The translations under genes and the position numbers were made by a program. Positions 1-6,031 of a stretch of 9,020 nucleotides of DNA are shown piece after piece. The notes beneath the pieces were generated by a model, which was not told the origin of the DNA, made no database searches, and saw nothing but the letters and a program-made list of their open reading frames with translations. Location of the stretch: the NCBI GenBank assembly GCA_030043175.1, contig JASHYD010000297.1:1-9020 (forward strand), written 5' to 3'. Every line of letters starts with the position of its first letter. Position 1 is the first letter of the stretch. The stretch is from Xanthobacteraceae bacterium. GTDB lineage: Bacteria; Pseudomonadota; Alphaproteobacteria; Rhizobiales; Xanthobacteraceae.

Positions 1-11
1 TGGAGAAATAG

Positions 12-442
12 ATGGCTAAGCGCCTCTCCCAACAACTGGCCGAATTGTCTGTTCGCGCCAAGAATGCTGAAGACGCAGTGGCCGCCGCCGCGAACGAGGC
101 GCACGGAAAAATCGAGACGCGCAAAGAGCAGGCCCGTGCTGCTGCCGCGAAGGCGACCGAGAAGGTAAGTCGGGAGATCGAGTCCGCCAGAGCGATACAG
201 CCGTTCGGAACTGGACCGCAGTGCGAGCAAAAGTCGCGCGCGACATGGACGCCTTGAAGGCAGGCGTTGCCCGCGCAAAGCACGACCTAGATGCGAGACA
301 GGCGGAGCATCACGCCGAGAGGTTGGAGTTGGACGCAGCGGTCGCCATCGACTATGCCATTGCGTCCATTGAGCAGGCGAAGTTGGCCGTCCTTGATGCC
401 GTCTCCAGCCGCGTCGAGGCTGAGCAAACGAAGGCTTCGTAA
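12..442 (+). pseudogene. Small coiled-coil protein gene, broken by a frameshift
   Basis: An ATG at 12 follows a ribosome binding site (ggaga, bases 2-6). The first frame encodes about 60 residues rich in Ala, Glu, Lys and Arg, beginning MAKRLSQQLAELSVRAKNAE, then turns unlike the rest. The coding pattern resumes in a second frame, with DTAVRNW encoded at 194-214, and runs to the TAA at 440-442, ending AIDYAIASIEQAKLAVLDAV plus a short charged tail. Restoring one lost base near 189-194 would give a single protein of about 143 residues. There is no signal peptide or membrane segment, and the composition predicts a long, probably coiled-coil, cytoplasmic helix. Similar small proteins of unknown function are recalled from Bradyrhizobium-type genomes. 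It could be a true pseudogene or a sequencing error; both halves keep a coding-like composition, so the damage is recent or artefactual. The function is unknown. Confidence 0.7.
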
Positions 443-596
443 GAAAGGCTATTCTCTCGTCTGAAACGCTGAGCAGTAGGCGCGGCCACCGACAGACAGA
501 TGTGGTAGAGGCGGCGCGTCTCGACGATGGATACTGCCCATCTTAAAGCTGCCTGGGCTACACAAATCAAGCTTGAATAACAAAGTGACGGGAACC

Positions 597-632
597 GCGG
601 CGCCGCTCAGATCGTTTTTTGGTGCCGGCACC
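597..632. repeat. Two GC palindromes around a T tract; weak terminator candidate
   Basis: GCGGCGCCGC (597-606) and GGTGCCGGCACC (621-632) are perfect palindromes separated by 14 bases that include TTTTTT at 615-620. On the plus strand the first palindrome followed by the T run loosely recalls an intrinsic terminator for the upstream coiled-coil gene. However, a 10-base palindrome leaves almost no room for a loop, and eight bases separate it from the T run. Both could instead be protein-binding sites. Confidence 0.25.
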
Positions 633-672
633 CGCAAAGTCTTGGCAGCGAAAGTTCCCTGAGCGCTCTCGT

Positions 673-716
673 GTGACCTCAATCAATTCCGCCCGAAGTC
701 CCAACCACAAGGTCAC
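673..716. promoter_or_regulatory. Inverted repeat in the cytochrome leader, possible operator
   Basis: GTGACCT (673-679) and AGGTCAC (710-716) are perfect inverted copies with 30 bases between them, ending 36 bases before the preferred cytochrome start at 753. The direct repeat aatcaatt lies just inside the first arm (681-688) and again at 733-740. The arrangement could bind a dimeric regulator at two sites or form a leader stem. A seven-base match can also arise by chance, so the assignment is tentative. Confidence 0.25.
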
Positions 717-742
717 CAACCAAGCCTTGATCAATCAATTAT

Positions 743-746
743 GGAG
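743..746 (+). promoter_or_regulatory. Ribosome binding site that sets the cytochrome start at 753
   Basis: GGAG at 743-746 sits six bases before the ATG at 753, ideal spacing. The longer frame would start at the ATG at 741, which overlaps this site and has only A/T-rich sequence and no purine-rich site directly before it. The downstream ATG is therefore preferred. Confidence 0.6.
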
Positions 747-752
747 CGATCC

Positions 753-3083
753 ATGTCCAGCAAACAATTGTATTCGCCGGCGCGACTGCGCCCGACAGGC
801 GAAAAACAGTGGGTGCTCTTTGCAATAATTGCCTGGTCGCTCCTCCTCCTGCCCGCGGATCTCGCCTCGGCACAATCCACAGCCCCATCGGTGGAGTACC
901 AGTTCGGCCGTCCGGTGCGCGCGGACGAACACACCTATGAGTGGTATCGCCGCACGCACGCCGACGCCGCTGCTGCTCGCTACGGAGTGTCCGCGAGCGA
1001 CGTCGGGGACGGAATGGACACCTGGCACTGGTGGGTCGGGGTGGATAATCCCGGGTTCTGGCGCGAAGTTGCTAAGGCGACAGGGGGTAACCTACTTGGA
1101 GTGAAAGTCGATTTCCTGAGGGTCCTGAACTCCGTTCCGCGCAATAAGCGGTTTGAGCTGATGGGTCTCATCAACGACCCTGATGCAGTGGCGGCCGACA
1201 AGCCCGACCAATACGGCCTTATGCTCGATCGTATGAAGGAAGGTACGCTCACCTGGGACGCGGACACGCTCGGTTACTCCAGCGGCGTCATCGGTTTGCA
1301 GCTATTCGTCAACAACAAGTTCGACCCGCAAAAGTGGTCGCTCGCAAAGTACCTTGATAATCCCGCAAGCGTCGAACCGCCCTACAATGTCGGCATGGCT
1401 TGCGCGTTTTGCCACGTCAGCTTCAATCCGACCCGCCCGCCTGCGGATGTTCACGAGCCGAAGTGGGATAACATCGTCTCGAACATCGGCAACCAGTACC
1501 TCCGAGAAGGCCTGGTGTTCGGCTCGGACGCAGCGCGTGACTCGTTCATATATCAATACCTGTCATCGCAGGAGCCGGGCACCAGCGAAACATCGCGGTT
1601 CTCGAGCGACTTCATCAATGGGCCGGTCCAGATGCCTGCGATCTACAGGGTACCCGTGCGGGCAAAACTTGCGCGCCCTGAAAAGATCACTCCCGCTCAA
1701 CGCGACCTGCTGGAATCCATGTATCGGCATACGGGTCTCAAGCCGGACTACTTCGGCGGCGCCCTCGGCGGCACCGCTGAGCAGCCGACCGTCCGGACAC
1801 CGCACGTGCTAGCCGACGGCGCCGACTCAATGGGGCTGCTGATGTCCATGGCCCGTGTCTACGTCAACGAAGGAAGCGGGTGGAACACGTGGGTTCACAC
1901 CATGGCTCTCAACCCGTTCGATCTCAGAGAGAGCATGGCGCGCAACTTTGCGACGAAGGAGTTCGACCTGATCGGCGAGGTGCGCAAGGACCCCAACAGT
2001 CCGTGGATGCAGACCGAGCGGCGCATGCCGAACGCGATCACCTTCCTTGGTACATACGACTCCTACCCGTTGAAGCACGCGCAGGAGGCGGCACGCGACG
2101 GCAAGACGTCGAGGAGCGGGCAGTCTTACATGACAAGCGATCCCGCGATACTCCGACGCGGCAAAATCGCCTTTGCTGATAACTGCGCGCAATGCCACAG
2201 CAGCAAGCGGCCGGAAAACACGCCAAGCGACCCGGAATTGCGCAAAGGGGCATGGCGACAACTTGTTCTCCGCGACGATTTCCTCATCGACAACTACCTG
2301 TCGGACGACGAGCGCTATCCCTTGTCTGAGCTTGGCACCAACGCGGCGCGGGCACTGGGAACCAATGCGATGGCTGGCCATATGTGGGGACAGATGTCCA
2401 GTCTTGGTTATAAGCAGATGAGGGAGGAGCGGGTCGCGTTGCGAGATTACGACAAGGACTTCAACCCAATCGACCTCTATAATCCGCTGACGGGCAAGCA
2501 CGATATTCAGTTCACCGCGCCGAAGGCCTACTACCGCACGCCATCCCTCGTCAGTACCTGGGCCACCGCGCCGTATCTGCACAACAACTCAGTTGGTGAG
2601 TACAATGGTGACCCGTCAATCGCCGGCCGCATGGCCGCATATGAGGACGGGATGAGCAAGCTTCTGTGGCCGGAACGGCGCCGCGGCGTCGCTTCGGTGA
2701 AAGTCACGACGGAGGATAGCCGCTTTCCAGACTTGTTCCCCCTCCTGAAGACGCTTGATCCCGAGTTCGCCGCATTCGAGTTTGACGCCGACCTGATGCG
2801 CGTCCCCAAGGGGACGGCGATCAACCTCCTGACGAACGTGCATCCGAAGGACGTGAAATCCGTTCTGTTGGCTTACGTTGATGGAGTTCTGGCCGGCCAG
2901 CAGAAATCCGAGTTCAGTCGCCTGCAACCCATCAACCACGCGAAAGGGCAGGCGGCCTTGTTGAAGCGGCTCCTGGAGGTGAGCACGTGTCCAGACTTCA
3001 TTGAGGACAAGGGTCATTACTACGGCCACGACCTCAGCGACGAAGATAAGCGTGCACTGATCGAGTACATCAAATACTTCTGA
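753..3083 (+). CDS. Large exported di-haem cytochrome c, RoxA/MauG-like
   Basis: This 776-residue protein starts with a classic Sec signal peptide: a basic stretch, a hydrophobic core around residues 20-35, and a likely cleavage after LASA at residue 40. The mature protein would be periplasmic or secreted. Two haem-attachment motifs are present, CAFCH at 217-221 and CAQCH at 478-482, so two covalent c-type haems are expected. The second lies in a typical cytochrome c context (LRRGKIAFADNCAQCH). Downstream, ATAPYLHNNSVG near residue 605 matches the motif shared by di-haem peroxidases, MauG and the rubber oxygenase RoxA. At 776 residues, with about 260 residues between haem sites, it is far larger than a cytochrome c peroxidase and closer to the RoxA type, which oxidatively cleaves polyisoprene. 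The substrate here is unknown and rubber oxidation is not claimed. No redox partner, maturation gene or transporter is adjacent, so it appears monocistronic. The longer frame from the ATG at 741 adds four residues. Confidence 0.85.
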   Translation: MSSKQLYSPARLRPTGEKQWVLFAIIAWSLLLLPADLASAQSTAPSVEYQFGRPVRADEHTYEWYRRTHADAAAARYGVSASDVGDGMDTWHWWVGVDNPGFWREVAKATGGNLLGVKVDFLRVLNSVPRNKRFELMGLINDPDAVAADKPDQYGLMLDRMKEGTLTWDADTLGYSSGVIGLQLFVNNKFDPQKWSLAKYLDNPASVEPPYNVGMACAFCHVSFNPTRPPADVHEPKWDNIVSNIGNQYLREGLVFGSDAARDSFIYQYLSSQEPGTSETSRFSSDFINGPVQMPAIYRVPVRAKLARPEKITPAQRDLLESMYRHTGLKPDYFGGALGGTAEQPTVRTPHVLADGADSMGLLMSMARVYVNEGSGWNTWVHTMALNPFDLRESMARNFATKEFDLIGEVRKDPNSPWMQTERRMPNAITFLGTYDSYPLKHAQEAARDGKTSRSGQSYMTSDPAILRRGKIAFADNCAQCHSSKRPENTPSDPELRKGAWRQLVLRDDFLIDNYLSDDERYPLSELGTNAARALGTNAMAGHMWGQMSSLGYKQMREERVALRDYDKDFNPIDLYNPLTGKHDIQFTAPKAYYRTPSLVSTWATAPYLHNNSVGEYNGDPSIAGRMAAYEDGMSKLLWPERRRGVASVKVTTEDSRFPDLFPLLKTLDPEFAAFEFDADLMRVPKGTAINLLTNVHPKDVKSVLLAYVDGVLAGQQKSEFSRLQPINHAKGQAALLKRLLEVSTCPDFIEDKGHYYGHDLSDEDKRALIEYIKYF

Positions 3084-3113
3084 CGAAGATCGGTCTGGGA
3101 AAGGTCAGGAACG

Positions 3114-3170
3114 GTGAATACGGTCAGCGTCGCCGATTACATCGTTGATCGCTTGCTACAGAGTGGAGGC
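3114..3170 (+). pseudogene. Possible N-terminal relic of a thiamine-diphosphate enzyme
   Basis: From a GTG at 3114, after AGGA at 3107-3110 (spacing of only three bases), the frame reads VNTVSVADYIVDRLLQSGG. This resembles the start of acetolactate synthase/benzoylformate decarboxylase-type enzymes, which often begin TVADYLVERL followed by a Gly-Val-containing stretch. The expected continuation is missing: the frame turns into non-family sequence and stops at 3204-3206. What remains is about 19 residues of a protein normally over 500 long, so it is at best a decayed fragment. The match is from memory and short. Confidence 0.35.
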
Positions 3171-3253
3171 CCAAAGACACGTTCACCAAAATCGTCGAGA
3201 AACTGAACGCGGAGATTGATGCAGCCATTAACTCCTCCAAAAGACTCACATGA
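3161..3253 (+). pseudogene. Possible C-terminal relic of a Bug/TctC solute-binding protein
   Basis: In the frame ending at the TGA at 3251-3253 the sequence reads PKDTFTKIVEKLNAEIDAAI. This closely follows the pattern of tripartite tricarboxylate transporter binding proteins (Bug/TctC), where APKGTP.DIV.KLNAEI.AAL occurs in the C-terminal part. Such proteins are about 320 residues; only about 30 remain, with no start codon or signal peptide. The relic overlaps the thiamine-diphosphate-like fragment in a different frame, which suggests a junction between two once separate genes. Many rhizobial genomes carry dozens of Bug genes. Confidence 0.4.
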
Positions 3254-3544
3254 TTTTGCGTCCGCTACTCGGTTTGAATCGTTGCAGCGTGCAGCCACCG
3301 CTTGGAAATCTGATTTTTAGGTCGATGTTGGGGTCACGGGCCGCTGTGACGACTACATCGATTCGATAGCCGGCGTACCCCAGATAGGTGCCGACTTGCT
3401 GCAACGCTTAAGTCGGCCGCCTTGTTCGCTCCGCGCAGTCTGTGAAGTGGAAGACTCGGGAACACCCGCCACATATGAACGTTAGCGAGGCGCGAATGGC
3501 CGCCGATCGGCTTGCGCGCATTGACAGGTCCAACATGTCCGACC

Positions 3545-3550
3545 GGAGGT
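3545..3550 (+). promoter_or_regulatory. Ribosome binding site that sets the nitroreductase start at 3557
   Basis: GGAGGT at 3545-3550 is a near-consensus Shine-Dalgarno sequence ending six bases before the GTG at 3557. It favours that GTG over the more distal TTG at 3512, which has no such site and would add 15 residues unlike the family. Confidence 0.7.
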
Positions 3551-3556
3551 GCTGCC

Positions 3557-4225
3557 GTGATCGTTTCTTGGGATTCGTTAGTCCTTGATGAAGCGATCAG
3601 AGAGCGTCATTCGACGCGGATGTTCCTGCCACAATCGGTGCCGCGAGCGTTGGTGGATGAGTCCCTCTCCCTAGCCCAGCGTGCGCCGTCGAATTCCGAC
3701 ATCCAGCCGTGGCATATGGTGTTCGCGTCCGGGCCGCCTCGCAACCGCCTCGTCGCTGCCCTGCTCAGCGAAGTCCGCCGCGGGCCACCCAAAATTCCAC
3801 CGCTGCCGAAGTCGTTCCAGCACTATCGCCGCGAGCTGGGCGCTCAGGTCTATGGGGCAATGGGAATCGCCCTTGAGGACACGGCGAAGCATGCAGCTGC
3901 TGTGTTGCGAAACTGGGAGTTCTTCGGCGCGCCGCTCGTTGGCATCGTCTGCATGCACAGGGACCTCGGCCCAGTGGGGGCCCTGGGCGTGGGGATGTAT
4001 TTGCAAACGTTGCTGCTCGCCTTGACCGAACGAGGCCTCGGCACGTGCGTCGAAGTCTCGGTCACGGGGTATCCTGAAACCGTCCGGGCGCAACTGGCTA
4101 TCCCGGCGGAACTGTCGATTCTGTGCGGCTTGGCGGTTGGCTACCCCGACCCTGACTTCCCTGCCAATCGCCTGCACATCAGCCGTCAGTCCATCGGGAA
4201 GAACGTGGTGTTCCTTGACCGCTAA
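3557..4225 (+). CDS. Nitroreductase family FMN-dependent oxidoreductase
   Basis: This 222-residue cytoplasmic protein shows the nitroreductase fold signature. The FMN phosphate-binding pattern ERHSTRMF lies at residues 16-23 (Arg17, Ser19, Arg21), APSNSDIQPW at 43-52, a central segment ALGVGMYLQTLLLAL near 139-153, and GLGTCVE soon after. Near the C-terminus, GLAVGYPDPDFPANRL is the usual family ending before a strand that completes the dimer. Enzymes of this family use NAD(P)H and FMN to reduce nitroaromatics, quinones or other electron-poor compounds; the physiological substrate cannot be read from the sequence. The start is a GTG at 3557, chosen because of the strong ribosome binding site at 3545-3550. 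It is not in an evident operon: no gene lies within 300 bases on either side. No truncation or missing motif was seen. Confidence 0.9.
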   Translation: MIVSWDSLVLDEAIRERHSTRMFLPQSVPRALVDESLSLAQRAPSNSDIQPWHMVFASGPPRNRLVAALLSEVRRGPPKIPPLPKSFQHYRRELGAQVYGAMGIALEDTAKHAAAVLRNWEFFGAPLVGIVCMHRDLGPVGALGVGMYLQTLLLALTERGLGTCVEVSVTGYPETVRAQLAIPAELSILCGLAVGYPDPDFPANRLHISRQSIGKNVVFLDR

Positions 4226-4861
4226 TTCAGCCGCGGGATCGTCGAGGAACGACTCGCACTGTGCCTTCATCCGCGGCACCCGGCCTGATCAGCTCGAACG
4301 GCGTTCGCGATTACTCGCCATGAGCCTTGCTGCGCCCGCGCCACTGGAACATCGCTCTGAGGTGTGATAAAGGGCTGATTCGAGCTCGGGTGCTTCTCAG
4401 GATGGAGCGGGATCGGACGTGGCTAACTGCGGGCAACTCACCTGAAGTGTTTGGATGAGCAACCAGGGTTCACGCGCACCACGCCTTCATTCCGCGGCGA
4501 ACGTCGCGCGCCCGCCCGCAAATACGTCCTCCAGGTGGCATCGACGTGCATCGGCCTCCCAGGCCATACCACGATCGGTTCGCAGGAGGGGGTCTTGAGA
4601 CGTTCCCAGCTATTGCGTTTCGCCATCTCGCGTCCATCCGAATACTGGCTCGGTCCTTTTTATTTCTTCCCTTCCGTGAAGGCGGGACTATTACGCGCAA
4701 GACTTGAGCCACTGTGATTTCGGCAATAAGTTGCTTCCCAGAGCGGGTAGCCCGTGTCACACCTTCGGCAGCAGCACAAACACATTGTTAGCTCGCGGGC
4801 GTGTGAATATCTGGCATCGGGAGGGGATGAACGAGGTGGATTCGGGAGCCTTGATCGTGTG
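4226..4861. other. 636-base region with no recognised gene
   Basis: Several frames of 60-96 codons exist on both strands but none resembles a known family, none has both a good ribosome binding site and coding-like composition, and they overlap each other. A short inverted repeat, CCTTC with GAAGG around 4670-4682, is not followed by a T tract on the plus strand. The alphaproteobacterial LexA box (GTTC, seven bases, GTTC) was looked for upstream of dinB and not seen. The plus-strand frame of dinB stays open back to a GTG at 4754. Confidence 0.5.
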
Positions 4862-6010
4862 ATGACCGAACCTGACCTGACTCATCATGAAAAGGAAGTG
4901 GCGTCAGCTGATTGGCGCGGCTATCTGGCGTTTGAACAGGAACGCCCACGGAAGATAATTCATGTTGATATGGACGCGTTCTATGCGTCTGTCGAGCAGC
5001 GCGATGATCCCGTCCTAAGGGGGCGACCTGTCGCCGTTGGCGGGTCCCGGGCACGGGGTGTGGTAGCAGCCGCCAGCTATGAGGCGCGCAAGTTCGGTGT
5101 CCGATCTGCGATGCCATCGGTGACGGCGCGCCGAAAATGTCCCGACCTGATCTTTGTGAAGCCGCGGTTTGACGTTTACAAAGAGGTGTCGCTACAAATC
5201 CGCGCGATCTTTGAGGAGCACACTCCAATTATCGAGCCGTTGTCACTCGACGAAGCTTATCTCGATGTGACCGAAAACCTTCAAGGCATAGCATCCGCGA
5301 CGGAGATTGCCGAGCGGATCAGGGCTAAGATCCGCGCCGAGACCCAGCTGACAGCGTCAGCGGGCGTCTCGTACAACAAGTTCCTCGCCAAGCTCGCCTC
5401 CGACCACCGCAAGCCGGACGGCCTCTTCGTCATCACGCCCGCGATGGGGCCGAGCTTCGTAGAGGCGCTTCCGGTGGAGCGGTTTCATGGCGTCGGGCCG
5501 GCGACGGCCGCGAAGATGAAGGCGCTCGGGATCTTCACCGCGCTCGACCTGCGCGCAAAAGACGAAACTTTCGTTTCAAAGCATTTCGGCAAGGCTGGAT
5601 GGCATTTCTACTGCATCTGCCGAGGTATCGATCACAGGCCGGTTCTCGCGAATCGCGCGCGCAAATCGATTGGAGCAGAGAACACGTTCTCGCGGGACCT
5701 GACAAGTCTCGATGACATGAGAGCTGAGCTCGCCCCGCTGGTTGAGAAGGTGTGGCACTATTGCGATAGCACCGGCACGCGTGGACGTACGGTGACGCTC
5801 AAAGTGAAGTTCGCGGACTTCCAGATCATCACCCGAAGTCGATCGCGCTTGGTGCCGATCTCGGACCGCTCGACATTGGCATCAATCAGCGACGAGCTGT
5901 TGGCGACCCAGTTTCCGATGCGGAAAGGAGTGCGTCTACTCGGTGTGTCGCTCTCATCGTTGTGGAGCGAAGCGGTAGAGGTTGATGCGCAAATGACTCT
6001 CGCGCTGTGA
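4862..6010 (+). CDS. dinB: DNA polymerase IV (Y-family translesion polymerase)
   Basis: This 382-residue Y-family polymerase copies past damaged template bases at low fidelity. The palm holds the metal ligands Asp36 in HVDMDAFYASVE and Asp130/Glu131 in PLSLDEAYLDVT. Tyr41 occupies the steric-gate position that excludes ribonucleotides (Phe13 in E. coli DinB). SAGVSYNKFLAKLASD at 166-181 is the Y-family signature, and the helix-hairpin-helix of the thumb reads HGVGPATAAKM at 209-219. The little finger follows, with GAENTFSRDL and a strand region TVTLKVKFADF. The last residues, QMTLAL, match the C-terminal beta-clamp binding motif of E. coli DinB (QLVLGL). The ATG at 4862 gives MTEPDLTHHEKE, an N-terminus that reads like rhizobial homologues; GGGAG at 4844-4848 is rather distant (13 bases). 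A GTG at 4754 in the same frame would add 36 unlike residues. The gene stands alone, with no imuA/imuB or lexA neighbour. Confidence 0.93.
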   Translation: MTEPDLTHHEKEVASADWRGYLAFEQERPRKIIHVDMDAFYASVEQRDDPVLRGRPVAVGGSRARGVVAAASYEARKFGVRSAMPSVTARRKCPDLIFVKPRFDVYKEVSLQIRAIFEEHTPIIEPLSLDEAYLDVTENLQGIASATEIAERIRAKIRAETQLTASAGVSYNKFLAKLASDHRKPDGLFVITPAMGPSFVEALPVERFHGVGPATAAKMKALGIFTALDLRAKDETFVSKHFGKAGWHFYCICRGIDHRPVLANRARKSIGAENTFSRDLTSLDDMRAELAPLVEKVWHYCDSTGTRGRTVTLKVKFADFQIITRSRSRLVPISDRSTLASISDELLATQFPMRKGVRLLGVSLSSLWSEAVEVDAQMTLAL

Positions 6011-6031
6011 GCGGAGCGCCCGCTGTCACAG
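6005..6031 (+). terminator. GC-rich hairpin at the dinB stop codon
   Basis: CTGTGA (6005-6010, including the TGA stop) pairs with TCACAG (6026-6031), and GCGG (6011-6014) with CCGC (6020-6023). The loop is five bases and there is a two-base bulge at 6024-6025. This ten-pair stem could mark the end of the dinB transcript. No T tract follows, so it is not a standard intrinsic terminator; it may protect the 3' end or act with Rho. Confidence 0.35.

Larger units (their letters stand above)
443..740. other. Intergenic region between coiled-coil gene and cytochrome gene
   Basis: No convincing gene lies in these 298 bases. Short frames on both strands lack a ribosome binding site and recognisable sequence. 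The stretch holds two GC-rich palindromes flanking a run of six T (597-632), a 7-base inverted repeat (673-679 with 710-716), and an 8-base direct repeat, aatcaatt, at 681-688 and 733-740. The promoter of the downstream cytochrome gene is presumably here, but no -35/-10 pair stands out. Confidence 0.5.
3084..3556. other. Intergenic scar with gene relics
   Basis: No intact gene is recognised in these 473 bases between the cytochrome and nitroreductase genes. Short peptides resembling ends of unrelated proteins appear in succession: a thiamine-diphosphate enzyme start (3114-3170), a Bug/TctC solute-binding protein end (3161-3253), and perhaps a serine-hydrolase start (3475-3535). A 52-codon minus-strand frame from a TTG at 3404 to a stop at 3246 lacks a ribosome binding site and is not recognised. 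The mixture suggests successive deletions or insertions. Confidence 0.5.

Noticed and set aside
727..738. FNR/FixK-like box, TTGAT and ATCAA, before the cytochrome gene
   Set aside because: The half sites are separated by two bases, whereas the FNR/FixK site TTGAT-N4-ATCAA needs four. The match is also almost on top of the start codon.
1827..2582. 251-codon frame on the minus strand
   Set aside because: It lies wholly inside the cytochrome gene, opposite strand, and its sequence is Arg/Val-rich shadow translation without a recognisable family.
3671..4279. 202-codon minus-strand frame over the nitroreductase
   Set aside because: It is antisense to a well-supported nitroreductase with clear FMN motifs, and its product has no recognisable domain.
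4438..4626. 62-codon minus-strand frame starting MAKRNSWERLK
   Set aside because: It overlaps other frames of similar length, has no convincing ribosome binding site, and matches nothing I recognise.
4700..4861. LexA box upstream of dinB
   Set aside because: No GTTC-N7-GTTC direct repeat is present; single GTTC or GAAC tetramers occur only at wrong spacings.
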